Shown here in pieces: positions 37,249 through 44,725 of a stretch of 64,000 nucleotides of DNA. Within the stretch, counting starts at the first letter, position 1. Every line of letters begins with the position of its first letter. The stretch lies in contig NZ_AEVT01000006.1 of the NCBI RefSeq assembly GCF_000189275.1, positions 62,001-126,000 of the forward strand, in the 5' to 3' direction. The translations under genes were made by a program, and so were the position numbers. The DNA is from Vibrio sinaloensis DSM 21326 (GTDB lineage Bacteria; Pseudomonadota; Gammaproteobacteria; Enterobacterales; Vibrionaceae). The notes below the pieces were generated by a model. The model was given only the letters and a program-made list of their open reading frames with translations, was not told the DNA's origin and ran no database searches.

Positions 37249-38728
37249 TATTGCGATGATAGGTCTTGGAGTGATGGGCAAGAGCTTAGCGCTAAACCTA
37301 TTGGATCACGGGTTTAATGTCACAGGTTACGACATCAATCAGCAAAACCGTTTGCAGCTAGAAAGGGAAGCGAACACCTTAGCTGAACATGAGAGCAAAG
37401 GGCGCTTTTTCTCGGCGGAAAATCTAAGTCAGCTACTCGGTTCTCTCGAGAAGCCAAGGGTCATCGCGTTGTCTGTACCGGCAGGGAGCATCGTTGAATC
37501 AGTCGTTGATGAGCTTCTCAGTGTCGGCTTAAGCCATGACGACATTGTGATCGATACGGGCAATAGTCTTTGGACCGATACCGAGGCTCGTGAAAAGAAA
37601 TACGCAGGTCAATTGCGCTTTTTTAGCACCGCGGTATCGGGTGGCGAAGTGGGTGCACGTTTTGGACCTGCTCTCATGGCGAGTGGTGATGAAAGCGCGT
37701 GGCAATATGTTCAACCTATGTGGCAGGCGATCGCGGCCAAAGTGGATGAACACGGGTTGCCTGTTGACCCGTTCGAAAAAGGTGAGCCTTGTGCCGCTTA
37801 TTTAGGGCCCGCAGGCGCTGGGCATTATGTGAAAATGGTTCACAACGGGATTGAGTATGCAGACATGCAACTTATCTGCGAAGCGTACCACTTTATGTCA
37901 CAAGTACTCTCAATGTCGGCGGTAGATATTGGTCGAGTGTTTGAGCGCTGGAATCGTGGGGTACTGAATAGCTACTTGATGGAAATTAGCGCGGATATAC
38001 TCCAGACCTGCGACCCTGTTACTGGCCAGCCTTTTGTTGAAGTGGTGCTCGACAAAGCCGGTCAAAAAGGGACTGGGCTTTGGACCGCGGTTAACAGCCT
38101 ACATCAAGGTGCTGCTGCTCCCACGATTGCTCAGGCAGTGTTTGCGAGGGCGATCAGTGCTCAGAAATCAGTGAGAACTCAGCTTTCTAAACAGTTCCCA
38201 TTTGCTGGTGGTAAAAGCCACTGCCTAGAGCATCAACAAGTATTGGATGAGCTCGAAGACGCTCTGTATTGTGCGAAGCTGGTTGTTTACGCTCAAGGCT
38301 TCGATTTAATGAGAAACATGTCCGATCAAGAAGGATGGCAGCTTGAATTTGCGACCATCGCTAAGGTATGGCGAGCTGGTTGTATTATCCGCGCTGGGTT
38401 TCTGCAAATGATCAGCCAAGCATTTGATACAGACAAAACGTTGAACCACTTGCTGTTGGCAGATGATTTTGTCGAGTCACTCCAATCGCGAATGAAGGGC
38501 TGGCGCGCGACGACTGCCAATTCTGCGCTTTATGCGAGTCCAATGCCTGGTATTGCATCAGCGCTTCACTATTTTGATTCTTTGCGCTGTGAAACACTGC
38601 CTGCCAACTTGTTGCAAGCACAGCGAGACTACTTTGGCTCGCATACGTACGCTCGGGTCGATGTTCCTGAGAATGAAAGCTTCCACTTGACTTGGAGTGG
38701 CACGGTTAGAGAGCAAGTAAAAGCTTAA
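37235..38728 (+). CDS. gnd: 6-phosphogluconate dehydrogenase, decarboxylating
   Basis: Oxidises 6-phosphogluconate to ribulose-5-phosphate and CO2 with NADP+. The 497-aa protein is slightly longer than the usual 470-480. The NAD(P) motif is IGLGVMGKSLALNLLDHGF. The 6PG signature AVSGGEVGARFGPALMASG and the catalytic Lys/His region GAGHYVKMVHNGIEYADMQ are intact, as is DKAGQKGTGLWT. AAGGAG at 37222-37227 fixes ATG 37235. It may be a gluconate-specific isozyme beside a housekeeping copy elsewhere; I cannot test this here. Confidence 0.93.
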   Translation: MHQSNIAMIGLGVMGKSLALNLLDHGFNVTGYDINQQNRLQLEREANTLAEHESKGRFFSAENLSQLLGSLEKPRVIALSVPAGSIVESVVDELLSVGLSHDDIVIDTGNSLWTDTEAREKKYAGQLRFFSTAVSGGEVGARFGPALMASGDESAWQYVQPMWQAIAAKVDEHGLPVDPFEKGEPCAAYLGPAGAGHYVKMVHNGIEYADMQLICEAYHFMSQVLSMSAVDIGRVFERWNRGVLNSYLMEISADILQTCDPVTGQPFVEVVLDKAGQKGTGLWTAVNSLHQGAAAPTIAQAVFARAISAQKSVRTQLSKQFPFAGGKSHCLEHQQVLDELEDALYCAKLVVYAQGFDLMRNMSDQEGWQLEFATIAKVWRAGCIIRAGFLQMISQAFDTDKTLNHLLLADDFVESLQSRMKGWRATTANSALYASPMPGIASALHYFDSLRCETLPANLLQAQRDYFGSHTYARVDVPENESFHLTWSGTVREQVKA

Positions 38729-38732
38729 TCTG

Positions 38733-38764
38733 AAAGCGCAAACCGAGAGGCGAGCGCTTTTTTG
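38733..38764 (+). terminator. Intrinsic terminator of the gluconate operon
   Basis: AAAGCGC / GCGCTTT stem with a 14-base loop, followed by a run of T. It begins five bases after the gnd stop. Confidence 0.8.
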
Positions 38765-38804
38765 TTATCTATAACAATACAATTCTCTCTGATGATAGGT
38801 ACAA

Positions 38805-38818
38805 TGTTACCAGTAACA
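38805..38818. promoter_or_regulatory. GntR operator 3 (gntR autoregulation)
   Basis: TGTTACCAGTAACA, one central base different from operators 1 and 2. It lies 25 bases before the gntR start codon, a position that suits autorepression. Confidence 0.78.
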
Positions 38819-38842
38819 CTAAGGATAGATTAGAACAACAAT

Positions 38843-39844
38843 ATGGTTGCAAAGAAAAAACGCCCAACCTTACAAGATATAGCCGACCGGGTCGGTGTAA
38901 CTAAAATGACCGTGAGCCGTTGCTTGCGTGATCCTTCCCAAGTCTCTGAATCGATCAGAGAGAAAGTCGAGCAAGCGGTAGAAGATCTCGGATACATCCC
39001 TAACAGAGCCCCAGACATTTTGTCGAACGCTAAATCCAACGTGATTGGCGTTCTTGTTCCTTCGTTAACTAACCAAGTATTTGCGGAAGTGATGCGGGGT
39101 ATTGAGTCCGTGACGACGCCTGACGGGTACCAAACTATGATAGCCCACTATGGCTACAGTGCTGAGTTAGAAGAAAAGTCAATTGCCTCGCTGCTCTCTT
39201 ATAACGTTGATGCCATCATCTTATCTGAAAATGTTCATACCGAAAAAGCGCGCAAAATGCTTGAAACTGCTTCGATTCCCGTTGTCGAAATCATGGATAC
39301 CTTCTCATCACGTATTGAGCAAGCGGTAGGATTTGATAACAGTAAAGCGGCCCAACAGATGACAGAGGCCATGCTAGCGAAGGGCTGTCACAATGTTGCT
39401 TATTTTGCTGCTCGTATGGATGAGCGCACACGGCTTAAAATGGCGGGTTATCGTCAAGCAATGGAAGATCACGCCAAGCCCATTGTGACGCTCCAGACCG
39501 AAGAAGCTTCGTCTTTTACGCTGGGGGCGAAACTGATGGGAGAATTGTTGGAGAAACACCCCGAGGTTGATGGCGTCTTCTGTACCAATGATGATCTGGC
39601 CATTGGTGCTGTTTTCGAGTGTCAAAGACGGGGTATTTCCATCCCAGCTCAGATGGCTATTGCCGGATTCCATGGTCATGACATCAGCCAGGCGATGATC
39701 CCTAAACTTGCGACCGTGATAACTCCGCGAGAAAAGATTGGTCAAGTGGCAGCGGAGCAACTGATTAGCCGCTTGAAAGGTAACAAGAAATGGCAGTCGT
39801 GTATCGATTTGGGTTATCAGATCGAAGTAGGGGAGAGTTTGTAA
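38843..39844 (+). CDS. gntR: LacI-family gluconate repressor GntR
   Basis: A 333-aa repressor with an N-terminal LacI HTH (PTLQDIADRVGVTKMTVSRC, then LRDPSQVS and the hinge LGYIPN at residues 8-56) and a periplasmic-binding-protein-like effector domain (NVIGVLVPSLTNQVFAEVM, GVFCTNDDLAIGAVFE, MAIAGFHGHDIS). GntR of E. coli has the same layout and binds gluconate. The three TTACC(G/A)GTAA palindromes in front of dctP and of this gene support the assignment. It has its own promoter behind the gluconate operon terminator. Confidence 0.9.
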   Translation: MVAKKKRPTLQDIADRVGVTKMTVSRCLRDPSQVSESIREKVEQAVEDLGYIPNRAPDILSNAKSNVIGVLVPSLTNQVFAEVMRGIESVTTPDGYQTMIAHYGYSAELEEKSIASLLSYNVDAIILSENVHTEKARKMLETASIPVVEIMDTFSSRIEQAVGFDNSKAAQQMTEAMLAKGCHNVAYFAARMDERTRLKMAGYRQAMEDHAKPIVTLQTEEASSFTLGAKLMGELLEKHPEVDGVFCTNDDLAIGAVFECQRRGISIPAQMAIAGFHGHDISQAMIPKLATVITPREKIGQVAAEQLISRLKGNKKWQSCIDLGYQIEVGESL

Positions 39845-39845
39845 T

Positions 39846-39858
39846 TTGCACTTTGCAA
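39846..39858. promoter_or_regulatory. LuxO binding site 1 upstream of qrr
   Basis: TTGCACTTTGCAA fits the known LuxO site TTGCA-N3-TGCAA, with CTT in the middle where A/T is preferred. It lies about 150 bp upstream of the qrr start, a usual enhancer distance for a sigma-54 activator. Directly follows the gntR stop codon. Confidence 0.75.
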
Positions 39859-39870
39859 AAGCTTAATTAT

Positions 39871-39883
39871 TTGCAAAGTGCAA
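39871..39883. promoter_or_regulatory. LuxO binding site 2 upstream of qrr
   Basis: TTGCAAAGTGCAA, second TTGCA-N3-TGCAA site, centre 25 bp from site 1. The two sites together form a 14-bp inverted repeat (39846-39859 with 39870-39883), which may also fold in RNA as a terminator-like hairpin behind gntR. Confidence 0.75.
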
Positions 39884-39976
39884 TTATTTGCGTTTTGGCA
39901 TCGACCTATGCGCCCTGTTTTTAAGAAACCGATTATTTATTGAGCAAAAACATGGGTTTTTATTGATAGAAAAAGT

Positions 39977-39992
39977 TGGCACGCTTTCTGCT
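39977..39992 (+). promoter_or_regulatory. Sigma-54 promoter of qrr
   Basis: TGGCACG-CTTTC-TGCT: the GG at 39978 and GC at 39990 are exactly 12 bp apart, and -24 TGGCAC is perfect. The predicted start falls at about 40002, where the conserved Qrr sequence begins. Confidence 0.92.
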
Positions 39993-40001
39993 TTATACTG
40001 A

Positions 40002-40109
40002 GTGACCCTTATTAAGCCGAGGGTCACCTAGCCAACTGACGTTGTTAGTGAACCATTTTTGTTCACAATCATATATAGCCAATCACGCTTCTTGTGATTG
40101 GCTTTTTTT
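40002..40109 (+). ncRNA. qrr: Qrr quorum-regulatory small RNA
   Basis: A Hfq-dependent small RNA of about 108 nt. In vibrios it is transcribed by sigma-54 RNA polymerase and phosphorylated LuxO at low cell density and represses the LuxR/HapR master regulator and other mRNAs. Stem 1 is GTGACCC / GGGTCAC (40002-40008 with 40021-40027). The family-invariant pairing region CTAGCCAACTGACGTTGTTA lies at 40028-40047. Stem 2 is GTGAAC / GTTCAC, and the terminator is AGCCAATCAC / GTGATTGGCT (40077-40086 with 40094-40103) with seven T. The conserved core is what identifies it. Which Qrr number it is cannot be told, as luxO is not adjacent. Confidence 0.94.
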
Positions 40110-40143
40110 CTATCTAAAGCTTCTAAACTGAGACGAATCAGTC

Positions 40144-41664
40144 TTACTCTTGGCAACCGTTATAACAGCTTGGTTTACGTGGGCACACTGCACCTCGAGA
40201 GCAAATGACGCGAGCATCAGATTGGATGCCTCGCTCAATCCAATTGATGTTTAGAATCTTAGCAATCGTAGTAAACTCTTTTTGTATGTGCCTTGGAATA
40301 GCGGCGGAGCCACCGTGGCCGACACAAAGAGATTTCAGCTCTTCTGCGATCATGCGGGCATCGCCACCTTGTGCGTCTATCGCAGGGTTTAAGTCGATAC
40401 CTGCGCAAAGCACCCGATTGTTACCGGCAGGGTCGGTCATATTGATAGACTCACAACAATAGATTCTCGGCTCGTCTCCGACATTCAAAATAGAAATTTG
40501 CGCAGAGCTACCGTTTCTCGGCTCTGAAAGCCTGCGGAATACTGCCCAGTGTTGGCATGGGTCATTGACCTGTCGCATGTTACCCCATGGAAGCGGGATT
40601 CCATTACCCCGGTAGACGGCTTTGAGCTTGTTCTGTCCATAGGCATCGAAATAGTGCCAATGAGGGTAGGGAGACACAACCGTCATACGTCTCATTGCAA
40701 CCGAAGGAGAAACCCCTGCTTTCGCATGAACATCAATCTCGTATCCATTACGATCGAGTAACTGACGAAAAGGCACTTTAGGGCAAAGCAGGGCACCTGC
40801 AAAAAAGCTCGACTCAAAATCACGCCACGCCTGCAGAATATCTTGTGAGTTGAGTTCTGATGTTGGATTCACTTGCTGGCTGTTGTCTTCCCAACTGTTG
40901 GCATGCCCAACTGATAAGACACTTTTCAGACCTTCTTTGTTATGCAGCACGCAATGACCTAAATACACCGCTAAGTCATATTTGAGTCGCGTGGGATACT
41001 CTTTAAGAATTTCATTGAGATAAATAAAGCCCGGAGGCTCAAAAAACGAAGTGACAACTTGTTTCGCGCTTACGCCAAGCTCGTCGACGATATCTTGCGG
41101 TGGTCGAGAGATCCAACGTATGGTCAACCCCATACTACGCGCAATGTCCATTAAGTCTTCGGCTGATAGATTCAGCCTCTTGAGGCCAATCTCCTCTGCG
41201 GCACGCTCAAGGTCGGGGAAGTGATTCTGGTTACTTTCTTGATGGGCGCGAATCAATAAGTGGGCAAATTGGCGACCAGTAATTCCGGTTTGGGACAACA
41301 TTTCAGGGATGGCTATTTGCAAGATGTCATTTGAAAAAAGAAAGCTTGGCTCTAAAGCCATACCACTGATCCCACCACGGTTCCCTTTGTCGGGAGTGAT
41401 ATCGGTTTGCTCTGGTTCATCATCTAAGAACCACGCGGGATCTTTTTGAAAAACTTCAGCGATGACTTCCAACATGTCGATGCTCGGAACGCGTTTTCCG
41501 CGTTCAATCATCGAAAGGTATGACACCGATGGGGCATACTCAGGATTCACACGGATGCATCGAGCAGAGAGATCTTCCATGGTTAAGTGGTTGCGCTTTC
41601 TTAGATTTCTTATCTTAGTCCCTAAAAAATGGGACTGACGTATTAGACTTTTTGACAGCATCAT
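40144..41664 (-). CDS. XRE-family regulator with DUF3612/ImmA-IrrE-like domain
   Basis: A 506-aa regulator. An N-terminal Cro/C1 HTH spans about residues 14-80 (LGTKIRNLRKRNHLTMEDLS, YLSMIERGKRVPS). The middle resembles the IrrE/ImmA-like part of short-chain-acyl regulators (RamB/PrpR type), but the zinc motif is degenerate: YLGHCVLHN in place of HExxH, so peptidase activity is unlikely. FFAGALLCPKVPFRQLL fits that fold. The C-terminus has four closely spaced Cys (C-x6-C-x5-C-x3-C), possibly a metal site. Probably responds to a metabolite linked to acyl-CoA or glyoxylate metabolism (inference). It diverges from the gene at 41825 and likely controls it. Confidence 0.75.
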   Translation of the reverse strand: MMLSKSLIRQSHFLGTKIRNLRKRNHLTMEDLSARCIRVNPEYAPSVSYLSMIERGKRVPSIDMLEVIAEVFQKDPAWFLDDEPEQTDITPDKGNRGGISGMALEPSFLFSNDILQIAIPEMLSQTGITGRQFAHLLIRAHQESNQNHFPDLERAAEEIGLKRLNLSAEDLMDIARSMGLTIRWISRPPQDIVDELGVSAKQVVTSFFEPPGFIYLNEILKEYPTRLKYDLAVYLGHCVLHNKEGLKSVLSVGHANSWEDNSQQVNPTSELNSQDILQAWRDFESSFFAGALLCPKVPFRQLLDRNGYEIDVHAKAGVSPSVAMRRMTVVSPYPHWHYFDAYGQNKLKAVYRGNGIPLPWGNMRQVNDPCQHWAVFRRLSEPRNGSSAQISILNVGDEPRIYCCESINMTDPAGNNRVLCAGIDLNPAIDAQGGDARMIAEELKSLCVGHGGSAAIPRHIQKEFTTIAKILNINWIERGIQSDARVICSRGAVCPRKPSCYNGCQE

Positions 41665-41824
41665 TTTGTAAAATTCACAGTGTAAAATTTTTGTTGTGAA
41701 ATTGTAGTCAAAAATTCACTAGTATAGAAAGTAAGCAAAGTCACAAAACTTAAAACAATTAAACGCAAGTTTGAAATCTTTGCTCTAGGACATAAAGTTG
41801 TGAAATATCCGCGAGGGAAACACT
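41665..41824. promoter_or_regulatory. Divergent regulatory region with repeated TTCACA/TGTGAA elements
   Basis: Between the DUF3612 regulator and the divergent gene. It holds an imperfect inverted repeat AAAATTCACA...TGTGAAATTG (about 41671-41705), a further TTCAC at about 41716 and another TTGTGAAAT at about 41799. These are candidate operators for the regulator. Confidence 0.35.
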
Positions 41825-42400
41825 ATGAACATGCTTACTTTCGATAAAACAGAAATCCAAAAACAAGACAAACCATTTATCGCTGAAGCAGTCTTCGCGG
41901 TTGAAAAAACAAACTCGAAGCAATCTTCAGAAAAACAAACTAAAGCGAAACAATTGCTTGATCGCATGTTCCCGCTAGAGAATGGCTCTCACCAAGATGT
42001 TACTGCTTATATGGTTGATTACCGCCACCTTGTTGCTTACTTTAAAGATGGCACACACAGTGGACTAAAGAGCAATAAACATTTTGTTGCCTACAGCGGT
42101 GAAAAAGAGAACCCAACTTCAATCTTGTTCCGCGATGGCACAGGTAGCCATGTAGAGCTTACCTTTGGTCGCAACCAAGGTACTGGGTGTGTAGAGCTTA
42201 TCTCGATTGATGATATCCAGCTTGAAAGCTGCACTATGTTCCCCCAAGAAAGCTCAGAAATTTCGGCAATGCGCCACTGGATTAGCTTGGTAAGAGGGGA
42301 CGAAAAAGGCAAGCCGAAAGCATGCACTGAAGCGAAAGCATACACAGCCAAGAGCGGTGAAGACTACGACTTAGAGTGTTGTTACACAATGAACAAATAA
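41825..42400 (+). CDS. Conserved hypothetical cytoplasmic protein
   Basis: A 191-aa soluble protein without signal peptide or membrane segment; I do not recognise the family. The N-terminal 45 residues are Lys/Gln-rich and probably disordered (EKTNSKQSSEKQTKAKQ). A compact core follows, with YMVDYRHLVAYFKDGTHSGL, FVAYSGEKENPTSILFRDGT and GSHVELTFGRNQGTGCVEL, and the C-terminus has a Cys pair (ECCYTM). GAGGGA precedes the ATG. It is single, with a strong terminator, and faces the DUF3612 regulator, so it is the best candidate for that regulator's target. Confidence 0.7.
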   Translation: MNMLTFDKTEIQKQDKPFIAEAVFAVEKTNSKQSSEKQTKAKQLLDRMFPLENGSHQDVTAYMVDYRHLVAYFKDGTHSGLKSNKHFVAYSGEKENPTSILFRDGTGSHVELTFGRNQGTGCVELISIDDIQLESCTMFPQESSEISAMRHWISLVRGDEKGKPKACTEAKAYTAKSGEDYDLECCYTMNK

Positions 42401-42420
42401 AACCAAAGCCCAAGAAAGCA

Positions 42421-42450
42421 AAAAGGATACGCATTGCGTATCCTTTTTTT
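42421..42450 (+). terminator. Intrinsic terminator
   Basis: AAAAGGATACGCA / TGCGTATCCTTTT, 13-bp stem with almost no loop beyond the pairing region, ending in seven or more T. Works for the 41825 gene. Confidence 0.9.
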
Positions 42451-42470
42451 GTTCTTTATTGAGACAATAA

Positions 42471-43172
42471 TTAGAAGTGAAGCTGAATCACAGAGGTCAC
42501 TACCGCTCCAGGACGACGAACACCTTCGATTTCTACTTTGATCTCTCGCTCAATTTCAAGCCCTTTACGAATCGGTGTCACTTTAGAGAGTGTACTTACA
42601 GCGCGAATGCGATTGTCCGATTTCACAGGGTATGGGAAACGAACCTGATTCAAACCAATATTCACTACCATTTTTGCAGTTGGGAATAGGTTCTGCTCTG
42701 GATCGACACTGTCTGTTAGCTTAGGAAGCAGTGCAAGAGTAAGAAAACCGTGTGCGATAGTTGTCTTAAATGGAGATTCTGCTTCAGCGCGCTCTGGATC
42801 GGTATGTATCCATTGCATGTCTTCTGTTACTTGACCAAATTGATTAATACGCTCTTGAGAAACGTCCAACCATTCACCAGTATGAATAACTTCACCCAGT
42901 TTAAGCTGCAGTTCATCGTAAAGTGTCTGTGCTTCTGGTTTTAGTACAATTGGCTTCGGCTCAGCAACTTTTGGTTGATCTGGTGCTTCTACTTCATCAT
43001 TGACGGCAGGCTGTTGAAGATCGCGCAATCGAGTGAATAGGTGGCGATTATTTGCCTTCGTCAGAAACTCTCCCCAGTATTCACGGACAGTTGGAGACAT
43101 CCACTGCATGAATTCTGAATGATGTTTTGCGTGTGATTCACCACGATGTTTGAACAAGTCAGCGACTTTCAT
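42471..43172 (-). CDS. MaoC-like (R)-specific enoyl-CoA hydratase-type protein
   Basis: A 233-aa protein. The C-terminal hot-dog domain (about residues 90-233) has FGQVTEDMQWIHTDPERA with the catalytic Asp and His, then SPFKTTIAHGFLTLALLPKL, the MaoC signature. The hydration of trans-2-enoyl-CoA to (R)-3-hydroxyacyl-CoA is the family reaction. The first 85 residues are an additional segment with Trp-rich and Pro/Glu-rich parts (EYWGEFLTKANNRH, EAPDQPKVAEPKP) resembling phasin-like or linker regions, which hints at a link with polyhydroxyalkanoate metabolism. It is monocistronic. Confidence 0.8.
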   Translation of the reverse strand: MKVADLFKHRGESHAKHHSEFMQWMSPTVREYWGEFLTKANNRHLFTRLRDLQQPAVNDEVEAPDQPKVAEPKPIVLKPEAQTLYDELQLKLGEVIHTGEWLDVSQERINQFGQVTEDMQWIHTDPERAEAESPFKTTIAHGFLTLALLPKLTDSVDPEQNLFPTAKMVVNIGLNQVRFPYPVKSDNRIRAVSTLSKVTPIRKGLEIEREIKVEIEGVRRPGAVVTSVIQLHF

Positions 43173-43448
43173 AAAAACCTCTGAAATATACCGTTTAGCC
43201 TAAGTAACTTATTAATTTTGAATTACTTCACACTATTGTGCAATTACTTTCGAGCGTACAACTGTGCTTCGAAAGTGTTTTAATTAATTAAAATCAATAA
43301 CTTGGCAATAAAACACTATTTTATTGCAACAATGTCATTAGAGTGTTTACACCAGTTAAAACACCCAAACCTTATTGTCTCACAGTACCTTTTACACCTA
43401 CGAGTGTCTGATTTATCACCACTTAAACGTGGCAAGGTAAATTAGTAC
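43173..43448. other. AT-rich region between maoC-like gene and tRNA-Ser
   Basis: No coding signal. It contains the promoter of the maoC-like gene and inverted GTG/CAC-rich stretches (for example CGAAAGT near 43232 and 43271), but nothing I can name. Confidence 0.45.
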
Positions 43449-43477
43449 TTTACAAGACTCATGCCAAAACCTAATAT
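43449..43477 (+). promoter_or_regulatory. Sigma-70 promoter of tRNA-Ser
   Basis: TTTACA at 43449-43454, 17-base spacer, TAATAT at 43472-43477, followed by the GC-rich discriminator CGTCCCGC that is typical of stringently controlled stable-RNA promoters. Start of transcription about 43484. Confidence 0.8.
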
Positions 43478-43489
43478 ACGTCCCGCAAC

Positions 43490-43580
43490 GGAGAGATGGC
43501 TGAGTGGTTGAAAGCACCGGTCTTGAAAACCGGCATACGTTAATAGCGTATCTAGGGTTCAAATCCCTATCTCTCCGCCA
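43490..43580 (+). tRNA. tRNA-Ser (anticodon UGA)
   Basis: A class II tRNA of 91 nt with encoded CCA. The acceptor stem GGAGAGA pairs with TCTCTCC and is followed by discriminator G. The anticodon stem CCGGT / ACCGG encloses loop CTTGAAA, giving anticodon TGA at 43524-43526, which reads UCA. The long variable arm (ATACGTTAATAGCGTAT) and T-arm GGGTTCAAATCCC are intact. Confidence 0.97.
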
Positions 43581-43588
43581 CATTCTAG

Positions 43589-43619
43589 AAAAGCCCGCTA
43601 ATTCTTTAGCGGGCTTTTT
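43589..43619 (+). terminator. Intrinsic terminator of tRNA-Ser
   Basis: AAGCCCGCT / AGCGGGCTT stem with an 8-base loop and T-run. Confidence 0.92.
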
Positions 43620-43723
43620 GTTTATAACGCGATCAAGTTTGTCAGCCGATGGGTATGATTTCCTAGCAGCAACCTCCAGTCCATGTTCCGAGATTCTTCT
43701 TTGTATCAGCGAATCCAAATGTT

Positions 43724-44587
43724 TTATCTAATCGGTAGAAAGACTTCTGTTCGTAATTCGTGTTCGTCAACGTCGTGAATAAAGTTGACGTAACGGAAGA
43801 AGCAAGGGAACTCTCTCAATTCCTCACCACTTTGTTCTAGCCATTGTTGATACAGATAATTGACGGTGTCTCCAATGGTGTTATGACTCCCTTTATGTAT
43901 CGTCATCGCACACCGACCACTAGGGATCGCCGAGGACTTAACGCCAAAAGAATTATTCGGTACTTCACCTAGGTGCGACCCGCAAATATCAAATTGAAAC
44001 TCGTTATCGGGAGTGTTGCTTGGGTCGGAATGGGGAATGCCAAAGGTTTCGCTGGAAGCTATCGGGGACAACCCTGTCGACTTCCTCCAACTGATGAATT
44101 TCGCGGCGGTTTCGTACACCAACTTGGGGTTTCCTTTGTGCTCAATTAAGGCGACTTCTCTTTCTTCAAAATCAACAATGTTGACATCCATAACGCTTTC
44201 TCCTGCTGTTGGCGGATGAAACTCATAGTTTAAGTGCCAAGATTGCCAGTCTGGCTGAATTCTAAATTGAGAAGGTGATTGTCCAAACAATCGTGAAAAT
44301 GCGCGAGAAAAGGCTTCTAAACTTTCAAATCTCGCTTCAAAAGCAATATCTGTCACGCTGTAATGCGGTTCAAATGCCAATCGAAATGATGCGCGCTTCA
44401 TGCGGGCCAGTAATACGTATTGCATTACGCTGATACCCATAAGCGATTTAAAAATGCGATGGAAATGGTACTTAGAACAAGCAGCTTTAGCGCTTAGTTG
44501 CTCAAGTGTAAAGTCACCATCTAAATTGATATCGATAAAGTCGCACACGATTTTTATCTGCCGGTCGTGACGTTTATTAACCTTCAT
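43724..44587 (-). CDS. AraC-family regulator with GyrI-like effector domain
   Basis: A 287-aa regulator. Two HTH motifs occupy residues about 10-107 (FTLEQLSAKAACSKYHFHRI and VTDIAFEARFESLEAFSRAF, ending PSQFR). The C-terminal GyrI/Rob-like domain (about 135-287) contains VDFEEREVALIEHKG, PSGRCAMTIHKGSHNTIG and FFRYVNF. Such proteins bind small hydrophobic compounds and activate stress or efflux genes. The target is not evident; it is a lone gene. Confidence 0.85.
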   Translation of the reverse strand: MKVNKRHDRQIKIVCDFIDINLDGDFTLEQLSAKAACSKYHFHRIFKSLMGISVMQYVLLARMKRASFRLAFEPHYSVTDIAFEARFESLEAFSRAFSRLFGQSPSQFRIQPDWQSWHLNYEFHPPTAGESVMDVNIVDFEEREVALIEHKGNPKLVYETAAKFISWRKSTGLSPIASSETFGIPHSDPSNTPDNEFQFDICGSHLGEVPNNSFGVKSSAIPSGRCAMTIHKGSHNTIGDTVNYLYQQWLEQSGEELREFPCFFRYVNFIHDVDEHELRTEVFLPIR

Positions 44588-44725
44588 TTCGCTTAAGTTC
44601 CCAATTTAAAGTTCACACAGATGATACCTAGGGTGGTTGTTCTGCGCCTGATTGAAATTGCTCAATTCTCAACTAGGCCAATAGCAAAAACAGCAAATAA
44701 TACGAGATAGGATAGGTCAACGCTT

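Noticed and set aside
39846..39883. TTTGCAAA motifs near the DUF3612 regulator, which at first looked like RamB/PrpR binding sites.
   Set aside because: They fall within two complete TTGCA-N3-TGCAA sites at the right distance from a sigma-54 qrr promoter, so LuxO sites explain them better.
44588..44725. Possible small RNA or gene between the two AraC-type regulators.
   Set aside because: No promoter-terminator pair, hairpin with U-run or coding signal was found.
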